Shown piece by piece: positions 21,706 through 34,149 of a stretch of DNA of 64,000 nucleotides (position 1 is the stretch's first letter; every line of letters begins with the position of its first letter). The stretch spans positions 58,630,584-58,694,583 of the forward strand of contig ML681963.1 in assembly GCA_007922195.1 (NCBI GenBank), read 5' to 3'. The notes under the pieces are model-generated. The model was not told where the DNA came from, made no database searches, and saw only the letters and a list, made by a program, of their open reading frames with translations. The position numbers were made by a program, and so were the translations under genes. Source of the DNA: Podocnemis expansa (Eukaryota; Chordata; Testudines; Podocnemididae).

Positions 21706-23306
21706 CTGTAGGTGACAAAGGTTTGGAGTGTTGTAGAGACAAGAGTTGCTCACTTTGCCAAAGAGAGAAAAAAACGCATTGTGGCCCCAGCTGCTTTGTG
21801 ATCCTTGTAATAGAGCTGAGATTGAACAAGACCATTCCCAAAATCATCACAGCTCTTCACATGCACTGCATGTCTTTAAAAAGGCAGTAAAGTTTGAAAG
21901 GTAGCCTAGGCTAAGAAAGTGCAAAAAGCTGCCTGAATCACTCCCACACCTACTCCACTTTCATTATCCATTATTATAGGACCGGGTTACCAAGGCTTAT
22001 AAAATGTAAATGACACAAGGATGCCCAGAGGACTGTCTTAAAGCCTAGCCTCTTATACATCAAACTGCTTTGCATACTGCACATTGTTCTGTTTGTGATC
22101 AGCTTACAGGACTGATTGCCGGACATTTTATACACAGTGCACGAGGTGTTAGGTACAATGATAACAGGCTCAGCAGTTTATGCAATTCTTAATTTCTGTC
22201 CATAGCAGACTTTCCCCTGAGGGGATATCAGCACACATGGTCTAAGCACTTAGGGGAGACTTATGCAGTCAGTTACCCCCATACAACTCCAAAAAAGGTG
22301 GTGGCTGCTTCTCCTTCCATGGGATTGCCAGGGTGACAGACAGTAAAGGCAGAATTTGATTCAACCCTGATGTTTATAGCAGTTAGCTTCTGACTTCTTT
22401 CTCCCCACCATTTAAAGCAATCATTATTTTCCAACAGTTATTTTAAAATTGGCATTGTGAATGAGTGACTGGAATTTGGCATTTGATTTTAATATACATA
22501 TAATGTACACCAGAGTCTGGATCCCTTTATTTAACATTTTCTTAATATTGTACTTTCAAGGCTGGTGCTAAGGCATGCAGACTTTTAAGCAGAATTGTGC
22601 TGAAGACAGAGATAAACCCTGCTTTTTGGAAAAGAATCAGCATGAAGAAATTTTCAGAACATCTTTCCACACAAACAGGGGAAAGGTATTCACAGTGTCA
22701 AGTTCTGCCCTTGGATTTGAGTTGATCTAGCTGTTGGTGAAGTTTATTCACCTGTGCTTATCCCAAAAAGTTATCCTTTGGATGTGTTAACTCATGAAAC
22801 TCTGCTTTGGAGTGTGTGTGCTCTTATTCCTAACCCTTGCTACCAGTTCAGCATTTCCTCAGCTCCAAAAGTACCTGTGACTGATAGTAAATGGAGAATG
22901 ATCAATTTTAGTTAGCACAACAGTGTTCAAACCAAGTTTTTACCCTTAGTTTTTACATGCTATTTGTGACAAAATATATCAAGCCCTGCAGTCTGGGACC
23001 ATTATGCATTTGAACAAGCAGCTTACATGCTGTACCATCACATGCAGTGCTGAAACTATTGCAGAAGATGGAAAATATTTTTATCTTACATCATGTCACT
23101 AATCTGTGCCACATCACACTTGGATTAATTATTAAATAAATATTACATATTTTAAATGAATCCATATTATATCTACCAAAGTTTTTTTGTTTGTTTTTTA
23201 AACAAACTGCATACTTGAAAGAGCCCAGAGTCCTCCAGGCCTAGGAATGTAACAAAACCTGTCTTGACGAACTACCTTTGGCCTGTGTCTCAATGAGTGC
23301 ATCTTT
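21706..23306. other. Unique non-coding sequence
   Basis: No gene or definable repeat seen. Confidence 0.45.
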
Positions 23307-23727
23307 GGGTACATCTACACTGGAGCCTTAGGCCAACTTAAGAAAGTTTAAGTCGATCTATAGACTTCTGCCATCACACTAGGTTTTTATTAAGTTGACT
23401 TAAGTGCTTCCTTAAGTCAACTTAACACCATCTCTTAAGGTTGACTTAACACTTAAGTCAACCTTATTAAAGTCAACTTAAACCAATGTAGACAGTGAAA
23501 GCCCTTAAGTCGACCTAATTGGCCTCCAGGGCCCCTCTACGAGTTCCTAGCCATCAGGAAGGGCACTGTGCTACCTACAATGAACCACTCTTCCAGTGTG
23601 GACACAGGCAGTCAACAAGAATCTTCAGTGTGGACTCTCTAAGTCAACTTAACAAGGTTGAATTTAACTTGACTTAAAGTTGACTTTGTTCGGTCGTCTT
23701 AACAGAGCCTCCAGTGTAGACATATCC
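23307..23727. mobile_element. Foldback MITE, TTAAGTTGACTTAA family, copy 1
   Basis: The left end GGGTACATCTACACTGGAG and the complement of the right end GGATATGTCTACACTGGAG form terminal inverted repeats of about 19 bp. The flanks are TTT and TTC, so a 3-bp duplication is possible but imperfect. The core alternates ttaagttgacttaa with its complement many times (about 23393-23485 and 23639-23690). The termini are of the same type as the TTCGAA foldback elements, but the core is different. Confidence 0.78.
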
Positions 23728-25228
23728 TTCGTGAGTTAGGTGACAGACATATAGTAACTTTTGTTAACAGACAACTACCCCCGGCTATCTGAAGAACCTT
23801 AAGAGTAAATAATTCTAGCAAAGACCAACTGCTTTGATCTACATTTTTCAGGTGGAAGCCTAGAACTAACTAAAGTTTTGCTAAAATAGTCCATTCTTGT
23901 GGAAACACAAGCTACTATCAGAAACGGGATAAATCAAACTTTAAACTTTGAGTTCATATTTGCAAGATTATTCCCTGGAGCTTCAACACACTCACTTTAT
24001 GAGAGATCACGAGGAAATGAAAAGATCCACTGTTTCAGAGTACAGAATAAACACATAGGGAACAGATCTAAGCACAGGTCCTCATTGCAACACTTATTTG
24101 GGATAAAGTGAAGGGGCTTTTTCTTCCTTTCTTTCTCCCGTTCCCTTTTTTTTTTTTAAAGCTTCTAGGGCTTTGAAAATCTGTAATACATTTTTTCAAC
24201 ATGCAGGTGTATTCACTATCAACTAAACTGAAGGCCCAATCAGCATACATAAACTCTGTCCCCTAAGCAGTCTGCATTGGTTTATACAGAGATTAGGATT
24301 GCTTTGAATTACACATGCAATCAGGGCATTTCACACTGCAAATTGTGGTCATTTTGACAACTATACAGCAAGCTTAATTTCAGGCCCAAATATATATGAT
24401 ATTCAGAGGTACAATGAGGTAATTTAACATTTAAAAGGGGAGGATGTCGTATAAATTAGTAGAAAAATCATGACACTTACAAACCTGTTCTAAAGATGTA
24501 TTGTTCCCTTTTCTTCTGAAAAAATCAGGTTCTATTAAGATTGAATTAACCACTAAAGAAGAATTCCACAGACGGCCAATTCATACTGAAAATCTATTTT
24601 AAACTTGCTCAGAAAAAGCTCTAAAAGAAAAAGAAAAACCCAGAGAGAGTGTGCGCAGAGGAATACAATTTGCATTTAAATGCAAATACTTGCAAAGGTG
24701 CACGCAGAAATCAAGTCACTTTTCACATGCACTCTGTAGAATGGCTGCCCACACTCGTTTAAACCAGTCTCCCTAAAGGAAATCAAATATTCAGATTCCT
24801 GCTTGTCATTCTTTCAGAGACTGTCAATATACATTCCATACTGTGGCAAATTAAAGCTCCAGAACTTTGGTAATATTTCCAGATGTTCAAAAGTGCTACA
24901 CAGAAGTGAACCTACAAGAGGCTTTGCCCCACACACTGCATGTCAAAATATGTAATCCGTAGATCACCAATGGTATATTGGCCAGAAGCCAGTGCTTGTT
25001 TTTTTACTTCCCCAGGTGGGTACTGTAGTTTTAAGAATGCTTGATAGAGATCCTCAGGATGTCTCCCTCTGTCTGAGGGATCAGAGCAAATGTGGTTATA
25101 TCTTAGGGCTTGGCTGTAAACAATGGATTGTGTGGTGTGTCTTGGATGGAAGCTTGAGGGATGTAGGTACCCATGCTGATCAGTAGGTTTCTGGTGTAGG
25201 GTGGGAAAGTAAAAAAAAAAAAAACAAA
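23728..25228. other. Unique non-coding sequence
   Basis: No gene or paired transposon ends. There is a poly-T at about 24148-24158, and a poly-A at 25211-25224 stands at the 5' edge of the PLE copy. Confidence 0.45.
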
Positions 25229-25932
25229 TTGACAGAGCTAGATGGGTACCCCAAAGTCATCTACTGCAGGAGAGGCCCCAAAAAGAAAACAACAGAACAT
25301 CACTAGTCACCACATATAACCCTCAAGTCAGACCTCTACAACAGATCATTAAGGACCTACAGCCTGTTCTAAAAGATGATCCCTCACTCTCTCAAGCCTT
25401 GGCAGAAAGACTTCTCCTCACCTACAGACAGCCACCCAACCTTAAACAGATACTCACCAGCAGCTACAGATCTAACAACAAAAACATTAAAACAGGCACA
25501 CACCCCTGCCACAAACCACGTTGCCAACTTTTCCCCCATATCTGCACAAAAGATACCATCATAGGTCCGAATCAAGCCAGCTACTCCATCAAAGGCTCGT
25601 TTACTTGCTCATCTATTAACGTGATCTATGCCATAATGTGGCAGAAATGCCCCAACACCTTATACACTAGACGAACAGGACAATCCCTTCACAAAAGAAT
25701 AAATGAACACAAAACTGACATCAGAAATCACAAAACAGAAAAACCAGTTGCTGAGCACCTCCATCTTTCTAATCACTCTATAAATGATTTGTTAATGACC
25801 ATACTCAGGGCTGTCAGTGGGACATCAAGACTTCAAACAGAAACAGTTGAATTGGAATCAATATGCAAATAAGATTGTGTGAAAGCAAGACTAAATCAAG
25901 ACTATGGGTTCTTTTCCCATTACATCAGGTAA
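25229..25932 (+). pseudogene. Penelope-like element ORF with decayed GIY-YIG endonuclease (subfamily B)
   Basis: This is a 5'-truncated Penelope-like retroelement, known to encode a reverse transcriptase followed by a GIY-YIG endonuclease. The first 60 bp read KLTELDGYPKVIYCRRGPKK. A one-base frameshift near 25285-25290 then leads into NRTSLVTTYNPQ and a frame that stays open to 25869. Visible in order are the cysteine-bearing stretch CHKPRCQLFPHIC, the GIY-YIG region from VIYAIMWQKC to LYTRRTGQSLHKRINEH, and PVAEHL with the conserved Glu. The YIG glycine is replaced (YTR) and one zinc-type Cys is now Phe (QLFPHI). A TAA at 25870-25872 stops the frame early; reading past it gives about 19 more codons ending GFFSHYIR before TAA at 25930. 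The copy is therefore inactive. Confidence 0.88.
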
Positions 25933-26155
25933 TTTGACCTCAGCCTTCCCAGGGTTTGAACCTTAACAACTGCTCTGATTTGCTGTTACTGTATGACCTG
26001 ATCCCATGTATTACACTCCCTTGCATTTATTTTCATTCCATTCTGTAAGTTCCCCCATCTTTGAAGCTTCTCATGAAGTAGGATTTTCTCCCACAAAAGC
26101 TCATGCGAAAAATAAATCTGTTGGTCTTTAAGTGCCACAGGACTCCTTGTTTTTC
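25933..26155 (+). mobile_element. PLE 3' untranslated tail (subfamily B)
   Basis: Follows the PLE frame without a break. It runs from gtatgacctgatcccatg through ttcattccattctgtaagtt and cttctcatgaagtaggattt to tctgttggtctttaagtgcc, then acaggactccttg and a T-rich end. It matches the tail at 42420-42727 base for base over long stretches and supplies the sense arm found in all subfamily B hairpins. Confidence 0.88.
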
Positions 26156-27631
26156 TTCTTTTTTTCCTAACATGGACAGTCTCCACAAGTGTAGATTTTA
26201 CTTCCAGGAAGACAGTGGCTCTCAGAACAGTAAATTGGTCCCATAGACTACCTGCACAGAAAGGGGTCCAATGCCAAGGTGAGAATGCAAAAGATACCCG
26301 GTGAGACATATCCAAAACAAGATCTTATCTCTAGACAAGTGAGACTGCCATCAACACCATTGTCACATTAAAAACTCAATGTGTTTTCATCAGTTTTTGG
26401 TACAGCCTTTTATCTATCACATGATGTCTTTTCAATCCAGGAAGCATAAAAAGTGAGCTGATGTTATAATCTATATGTTATGTGGGAAGCAATAGGTTTT
26501 CCTTATGCATTGATTGATACCAGTGTTGTGATTTCAGTCAGGTTTTTATAGCTTTGCACTCGACCATTTTGTCCCTCCTGAAAAAAAGGGTGCTTTAAAA
26601 ACCCACCATTCAACAGCTGACCTTCATATGGCTAAGTCTGCTTTTCCTCAGAATATTTTGAGCTTTTGTATTCCTATAAAATGTAGAAGGACCATAACTT
26701 GAATCATCTGATTTCTTCAAATTGTAGCTTCCAAATGATGATTTGTTAAAGCACTGTACAGATAAGCTCTTCATTCTCACCTAGATCATTGATAAGAGAG
26801 GAAATGGCCTCTTAAAAGTGTCACTGCTTTTTAAAGCAGATAGAATTAATAAGGTTGACAAAAGAAAAAAGAAAATTGAGCATTATGAGGGTAATAACTT
26901 AGAAAGTGTCAGATTCAGAATAATTGAATTCAATGACATTTAATGCTATGGAAAACAATAGCAGCGGCCCTGCCGCCCATCTGATTCATGTCTAGTTCAT
27001 GTTTAACAAAACAAGGCTAAGGGTCATGCAGTCATGAGTCCCATAAATAACCTGTTAATGGGATTTCCAAACAAGCTGTCCTCAAAATGGTTTTTCGTCT
27101 CACAGAAAGAATATTAAAATGCAAATGGATTCGGGCTGTGTCCTCATAAACAACCATGTTCATTTAACCTCTGACCCCACCATTTAACTGCCCATTCCAG
27201 CAATTTGTATGGTGTTAGCCACAGCACGTCGCTCCAAAGCGCTAACTTTGAGGAGAGTGCACTAAATGAAGGGGTTACAATCTATGAGGCTCAGTTAATC
27301 ATGTCAGGCAGATTTTATAGACATAATACTATCCTTTTAAAACTTCCTCATCACAGAATCCCTCTTCCATTATCCTTACTTAGTTGATGACTTTTTTTTA
27401 GCTAAGGGGGAAAAACTAGAACAAATGCCAAGAAAGGTATTTTTAAACAAATTATTTACTGCATACTCTATGAACTGGCTGAAATGGGGAGAAGCCAAAG
27501 GCAGTTTAGCAGAGGCCACTAAATGATGTCATTCACTCTCTACCTCCTTTCCTGTCTCATCAATGAATCCTTTCTCCCACCTCTCACCTCATCTCCTCCT
27601 GCTGGTTGCAAGGATAACTTCCAGGCAGAAC
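26156..27631. other. Unique sequence; candidate conserved non-coding block at 26925-27370
   Basis: No gene is visible. The block at 26925-27370 is repeat-free, contains the POU octamer ATGCAAAT (27119-27126) and has a balanced composition with few simple runs. Confidence 0.4.
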
Positions 27632-27643
27632 TTAGCTATCAAC

Positions 27644-27880
27644 AAGTTCCAAGGGGGTAGCCCTGTCAGTTTAGTTCAGCAAAACAAGCAAGGAGTCCTG
27701 TGGTGCTTAAAGACTAACAAATTTATTTATTGCATGAGCTTTCAAGAGAAAAAATCCCACCTCACATTCTGTAACTCCCCCATCTTCAAAGCATCTCACG
27801 AAGTGGGATCTTCTCCCATGAAAGCTCATCCAATAAATAAATTTGTTAGTCTTTTAAGTGCCACAGGACTCCTTGCTGCT
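27644..27880. mobile_element. PLE hairpin tail (subfamily B), with target duplication
   Basis: A 237-bp hairpin. The antisense arm is aagttccaagggggtagc ... caaggagtcctgtggtgctt ... gcatgagctttcaagaga. The sense arm is attctgtaactcccccatct ... cgaagtgggatcttctcc ... cttttaagtgccacaggact. The flanking 12-mers are ttagctatcaac (27632-27643) and ttagcaatcaac (27881-27892), with one mismatch. Confidence 0.9.
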
Positions 27881-27892
27881 TTAGCAATCAAC

Positions 27893-28990
27893 GGGCTCAC
27901 TGCTGCTTGTAGCTCTGTATTGCTCAGTTCAGCTTCCCCTGCCACTTCGATACCACTGCCTTCTTAATGAAATGACCCAGGCTCTCACCTGCAATATTCT
28001 CAGACACATAACATCTTAGAAAGAATGCAGCCCCTTTTATTACATTACTATGAAAAGACCAGCTGCCCACCACAAATACATAAAAATCAGCCTATTGTAC
28101 AAGCTCACCCCAATCTTTCCCCTCTGCTGCCTCTTATCCTTAATAGTACTCTGAGATAGTTCTTTAAAGGGATAATGAGTGCATTCTATGCCTGAGTGCT
28201 CTGTCTCCTCAAACTGACTTGACTCAACATTAAATTAAAGCAGCAACAAGTGAAATACCTGGTAATTGCTTCCAGTGATGAGTAGCAATAAAAAGGAAAC
28301 AAAACACATGCACAGACAAAATAAAATTAATCTGTAAGACGACTTTTTTCGTAGCTGTCTGGCTTTGCGTGCAGTTCAGCTTTTTGAAAATTGTATGTTT
28401 TTAGCTGGGGCACAGTAATTAGCCTTTGAGTGGGACAGACCTTGCCTTGCAGACAGGTCTCCAGTCAGGGTTTGTCAGGCAACTCATAGCAAAAAGGGGA
28501 ACCCAATCTGAACTAGCATTGCTGAGGAATGAATAGCCATTCTGGAGGTTTCTGATTCTGGGTCACATCTGCACTGTCAACTGATTATTCAGTGGGCATG
28601 CTATTTCACATTAAATATAGAATTTGCACATTCTCTCCATGTGTAAATTCTTCTCTGAGACAAGTCTTTTGGGACCAGGAATAAAAGCTCTGGTGACTTC
28701 ACATACCAGAGTTCTTTCATACAGCTCACATCAGAGGACTACTTTCTTGTAGCTTGGAACCAGTTGGTGCAGAGAGGCATTAAACAATGCTTTCTGGCCG
28801 GCCCGTGACACCAAAGGCCTTCCCTGTGCATTTGTCTTAGGCATCGAGGACAGGAAACATTTTTATAGCAAATCCAAAAATGCATAAACAATAAAGTTAA
28901 TTTAAATCAACTTTATACGTCTGTCACCTCTCAAGAAAACACATGCTCATACCCTGCACATAGTTAATAATACACTACATCTCTCTGAGG
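27893..28990. other. Unique non-coding sequence
   Basis: No gene or repeat recognised. Confidence 0.45.
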
Positions 28991-29694
28991 CAGGGGTTAA
29001 AATAACCTGGAATGTGCCAGAACGACACTCTGTGGCCCACTATTTTAAGGGGTTCAGTACTCTAGGCAGGGTAGGAATAGTGGGCACCAGAATGCAGTGT
29101 TCTGTCTCCATTTTCTATTTTTAGGGCCTGCTAGGAGCTGTATTGGGCTGTGAGATTTTAAAGCTCCCACTCTGAGCCTGCTTTGACTGAGCATGCTCAG
29201 AGGCTCTGAGCATGCTCAGTCAGAGCAGGCTCAGGGTGAGAGCCTCAGTCCAGGCTGGGGCTGCTTCATGTGGTGGCCAGGTAAGGGGGCCCTAGGGGGA
29301 GTTTTGGGAACAGGCAAGCCAGCTTGGTGGGGAAAGGGTGTGGGGGAGAAGGGTCAGCCCAGGGCAGTGGGGAAAGACAGTGCAGCATGGCAGAGGTTTG
29401 GGGAAGGGTTGGGAGACCAGTGCTGAGCTGTGGGCCAGGGGCAGCAGCTGGGGTGGGGGGCAGGTGTTTGGGGGCAGTAGCTGGGGTGGTAAGGCAGGCA
29501 TGTGGAGAGCAGTGGCTGGGGTGGGGCAGGCTTTTGGGGAGCGGTAGCTGGGGGCGGGTGCAGGTGTTTGGGAAGCAGTAGCTGGGGTGGGTCAAGTGGG
29601 CCTCGACCTGTGAGAAGGGGGCCTGGACCTGCTCAAGGAGGACCTGGAAATTAAGGAGAGTTCTGGGGCCCACCAAGTTATACTTTAACCCCTG
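28991..29694. mobile_element. hAT-like element with G-rich minisatellite core, copy 1 (704 bp)
   Basis: Terminal inverted repeats are CAGGGGTTAAAAT on the left, with CAGGGGTTAAAGT as the complement of the right end. The flanking octamer ctctgagg is identical on both sides (28983-28990, 29695-29702). Inside, a palindrome of about 60 bp (29175-29232) contains the perfect 20-mer TGACTGAGCATGCTCAGTCA around the centre of each half. A minisatellite of units like gcagtagctggggtgggg (about 29440-29590) follows. Long open frames on both strands come from this low-complexity core. Copies 2 and 3 are at 38741 and 45907. No transposase is encoded. Confidence 0.92.
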
Positions 29695-31374
29695 CTCTGA
29701 GGAGGTATCACAGAGGGAGACCAAAGAAACCAAAGGCCTGAAACAAGAACCAGATTGGACTCTGGCAGCATTCAAGCTTTTTGCCATTTTTGTTTCCTTC
29801 TTTAAACGCCTGAGGAGTAAAGTTTTCAGCTGGGTCCCCACATGCCTGGCCTGCTGCATGGCCCTCTCCCAAATCTAACAGATTCGTGCCATTGAAAAGT
29901 TGCACTTTCTTCAACCTATTCTGTTCTACACCTTTTAAAAGAAAAAAATGACTGTTTTGTCAAGTTTGCTAAGTGATCCTTTGGGGATTGCACTGGGAAA
30001 CCCCAGGCTTCATCTGCTACTTCAGAAAGTTATTACTATTTCAACTTCAGATTATAAACATTGTTTTTTAAAATACATGAAAGCTGTACCTGAAAGACAG
30101 ATTGCATCAACTAATTCCAGATTTCTTCAACAGAATAGAAACATTAGTTCTACGTTGTTCTCTGTAACACCCTCTTTAAGCATAATCAGGAGCCTGCACC
30201 AAGTGACCAAAAATTAAAACTGTGTACATTAGATTGCTCTGATTAAAACACAGGCATCAAAATCAAGTATTGTTTGAGTTCAGTGTTTTGCTCACCGTTT
30301 TAAATGAGCTATTGTGTGAAAGCTTAGAGTGATTGAGAGAAATTTTCCTCTTCAGTTGCACTTACTGCTGTTTAGCTTTTGCTTGGTTCACATTTTCAAA
30401 GCTCTCGTCCCTGCCTCATATGTTTAATGTGTAATATCAGTCATGATGTTTGTACTTTATCCCCAATTTAATTCCAGAGGGGGCAAACAGTAGGAAGAGG
30501 TGAAGGAATCATGAAGTGACACAATTCCTGCCTGATGTATCCTACGGGAGGTCAAACCAAAGTTGAACTTCACAGCTTCCAGGTTCACAGACTTCTAAGC
30601 ACAGCACAATCCTCGAAGGGTCCACCCTGAAACATAGGTAGCAAGAAAAGCTCTAGGGTCTGGAAGATCACCATGGAGCACAGAAACCAGCAGAAGACTG
30701 GCTCTGATCATACACAGATGCTCCATTCCAAGAGTTCCAGTCTGCTTATTTGGCATTGTGGAACATATTATATTCATGCTGGGACACAAATTGTCATATT
30801 GGATTTCTGGCTTGATGACCTTTCCAAGCCCTTCAGCATCTGCCCATGACTGATGGACTACCTATACGAGGAGATCTGTGTAACTAGAGCAATATAGCAG
30901 GAGCGGTTTGGGAAACAAGTAACCCTACTATATCAGACAGCCTGTGTGTGGGCACAGGCTGATACAGTACACATCAGCACAACTGAAAGATGCAGTGGCA
31001 GAGGAGGTTCTAATAGGAGATGTTGCAGAACAGGTGGAATAACAGGAGTGTTTTGTTTGGTGTACAAAGTAGTGAACACTATTTGGTGCTTATCAATTTC
31101 AATCCATGATAGCCAGAGCCCAGGAAAAATTACAGAAACAAACTGGGAACACTGTCACATTTGCTCCAATCCCATGTGATCCTGGCTTTTATTAGCTTCC
31201 AGAATTTCTTTATCCTGAAGCACAAATGAATTCAAATCCATCAAATGACTAAAAAGTATTTCCAGAGCTTAGCAGCTCCCATTCTTGATGTGCCTAAAAC
31301 TTCACAGCTCCCAAGACTAAACAAGCTAAAATTTGTTACAGCTGACAGAGATGCAGCATTTTACCTAATGCCTG

Positions 31375-31575
31375 ATGCTCCTGCTTAACTCCCCATTTCA
31401 AATCTCCTCCTCTTTCCTCACCCAGCCACTTTTCTCCTTTCTCAATCTTCCTTCTTACACCTATGCCCCCTTTTGTCTCTTGTATAGACCTTTCTCTTTT
31501 CCCATTGACGAGTCCTCAGTCCTCCTTTTTGCTTTTCTCCTCTCTTCCATTACCTATATTTTTCTCTTTCTGTCT
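31375..31575 (+). repeat. Polypyrimidine tract (about 200 bp)
   Basis: This stretch is strongly biased to C and T, with several tctcctcctctttcc-like runs. The open frame across it is a product of the skew and ends in a serine-, phenylalanine- and leucine-rich peptide without domains. Confidence 0.7.
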
Positions 31576-31637
31576 GAAACTCTAAAAATATGGGATGGGA
31601 GAGGATTTTTTGTTAGCAATTATATTAGGCGGACTAG

Positions 31638-31670
31638 GATATACATATACATATACACAGAGAGAGAGAG
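31638..31670 (+). repeat. (ATACAT)n/(GA)n microsatellite
   Basis: atatacatatacatatacac is followed by agagagagagag. Confidence 0.9.
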
Positions 31671-34149
31671 TAAAACAACTTACGATTTTGTCTCTTATTC
31701 TCCTAACACATTTTAGAGAGATTATGTTAAATTACTAGACTTTTTCTATGATTGATCACTTTGTGTTATTAAGAAAAATCTTTTCACCGTACAGAAAAAT
31801 AGTGAATTCATTGTTCTGCAGACACATCTTCGGTTATATAATTCAAATACCATGAAATAACTCTCATTTAAGAAAAAAAATCTTCAGACAAGTTTCATCT
31901 GAATTTGAATCTAAGTTTCATTTATCTTTTTAAAAATATGTTTGAATTAGAGAAAGAGGCAGAAGAGGAAGAAAAAGTATAAAGGTAACCAAATAAATAT
32001 TTTGACAAATCAAGAAGAAATTTTTTAAAATATATTAAGTGGAGTCCTTATTAAAAATAACATTGTTATACACAGGAAAATAGAAACATGAGAAATTTTG
32101 CTAAATCTAGAATATTTAAGTGTTGTACTTCCCTAAGATGTCTAAAGGGAATGAACTTTTGGATTTTATTTTATTCTTGGTTTTTATTGATAAATTTGAT
32201 CCTCACTTTCAGATATTGAAAGACTATAAAGTCCAAAACTAAAATAATGTCTGCTTATTGGCAATTTGCCCTAGTAGTAATCAGAAAATGTGCATTACCT
32301 TTAGACAGAGCATGGGGCTTAATACATTTCTGGGATAAAAAAGGAATATTTTATTTCAAAATCAGAGCCGATAGCCTTCCTGGGCTCTCAAAAGCTCCTC
32401 TAGTTCAAAGGGAATATGTTTTAAACAGTTCTGATGGTACTGAGTTTCTAGTTTGCTAAATTTAGTGACAAAAGTGTTTCAATTGAGATTGGTGTAACTG
32501 GATAGGGTGATGAGTTATCTATGTCATTCCTAGAAGAATCTCAATCACTTTGAATTAAACTTGGTGGCTTATAGCCTGTATACAGAAGATTTCATATACT
32601 AAAAATGCAAGCCTTAAGCAAAAATTATTTTCTTGTCTGGGAACATTTCAGTCAGTATGATGACTAAACTTCCCCCACCCCCTTTGCTTCCTAAGATGTC
32701 TGAAGGACTTGGGTGTTTGACAAACTTTGACAAATTTATATGCTTATGATACTGTTGAAATGATAAATCATGTGTTCAGTCAGGAATCTTGTTTCATCAC
32801 ATTTAATTGGATGATGCGATTCATTTAAAATAAGACTTGATTTTAAAAAAAGGAAAGAGAAGGCTCACTCACTTGATTTAGCTCAGATAATACTCTAGTT
32901 TTCCCAGCAACATACTATTGTACAAGGCTCAGACAAAAACTTGCTCAAGAGTGTTCATGCCTGTAAAAAACATAACTGCTTAAGTATGCACACAGGCTGT
33001 AGAGAGGACTTCTTTTGCACAGAGATGCAGCACTGTTCTACTCATTTCTCATTAATGCCTCAAACTCAATCCAACACATTCTCCTCTTGACACCACACTG
33101 TGTAGCTTTTATCATCAATCCTGACTTTTGCTGAATTCCATATAGATTATCACAGAGAGGGGGAGAGACTTTCCACTTCCTATGCTTTTGGTTTTTGTTC
33201 ACTGAGTCTTCAAGTGTGGAATGTGCATGCTAAGATCAGAAGGAAATCCACAGACTACAGTGGCAGCGTCTGTAATTCATTTATCAAATGGAAGAATACT
33301 TTGGGCCTCGATTAAACTTGAATAGGAAACACTGAGTCTTGACTTTAAAATGTTGTTGTTCAGGAGCAACTATGGAATATGAAGTGAAATTTGGCTTTAA
33401 AAGATCTTTTGGTTTTCATGTATATCCTTGTGCATCACTAGTCTGTACGTGGTGGGAATAATTCTGATATATTTATTGTGTGGTTGCAGGAGCTTAAACA
33501 AATGAAACTTTCAATTAGTTTTAAAAATTGACTTTATAAACAAGAATAAGGTCTGTGCTGCAGAACAAACAGTATAGGGATTAGCCAAATAAAAAAAGCA
33601 TGTGAGCAAATCTAAGAAAAGTAGGAATCTCTATGGAACGAGCAGAAGTGAATGGAAAGTCCCCTAGGAATCCTGAAATAGTCTAAAAAGGGTAAAACTT
33701 AGCTTGGTTGAGACACACACAAAAAAGAACTCCAGAACTTGAAAGACCTGCTCTGCACGGTGCCCACAGCAAAGAGTGTTAGAATGGCTAAGAAGGTGAT
33801 GAGGTCTTGAGATCTATATTGATGAAGACCAAGTAGCCTTAATACATGGCAGAAGTGGCATACAGAATGCTCTGGCTCCTACTCTAGCCCATAACCACCA
33901 AGGCTGGCTGTGGGCAGGAAGTGGATTCATCCAGATACTTCACTGTAGCATGTTCAGAAAGGGAATGTTTTCATGAACTTCATCCCTGAATCTCTTTTAT
34001 GAAGGCTCGGTAACCTCTGACAGTTCAATGCCTTTGTTGGCACTCTTCATGTATGTAAGTCTTACATTTACTTAGTTCCAAGATTGTTTTATTCAAATAC
34101 AACACCTTAAAAGTTAGACCCAGGAACCAGAGAAGTCAGAGATGGAAAC

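Larger units (their letters stand above)
29703..34149. other. Long unique AT-rich stretch
   Basis: No gene, and no transposon with paired ends, in 4.4 kb. Pyrimidine-rich and AT/GA simple tracts are listed separately. Confidence 0.45.

Noticed and set aside
29266..29859. 197-codon minus-strand frame, proline- and leucine-rich
   Set aside because: Covers the G-rich minisatellite of the hAT-like family and runs past its end; the other copies do not keep it intact.
31375..31716. 113-codon plus-strand frame with leucine- and serine-rich start
   Set aside because: It follows a polypyrimidine tract and a microsatellite, which by themselves lack stop codons.
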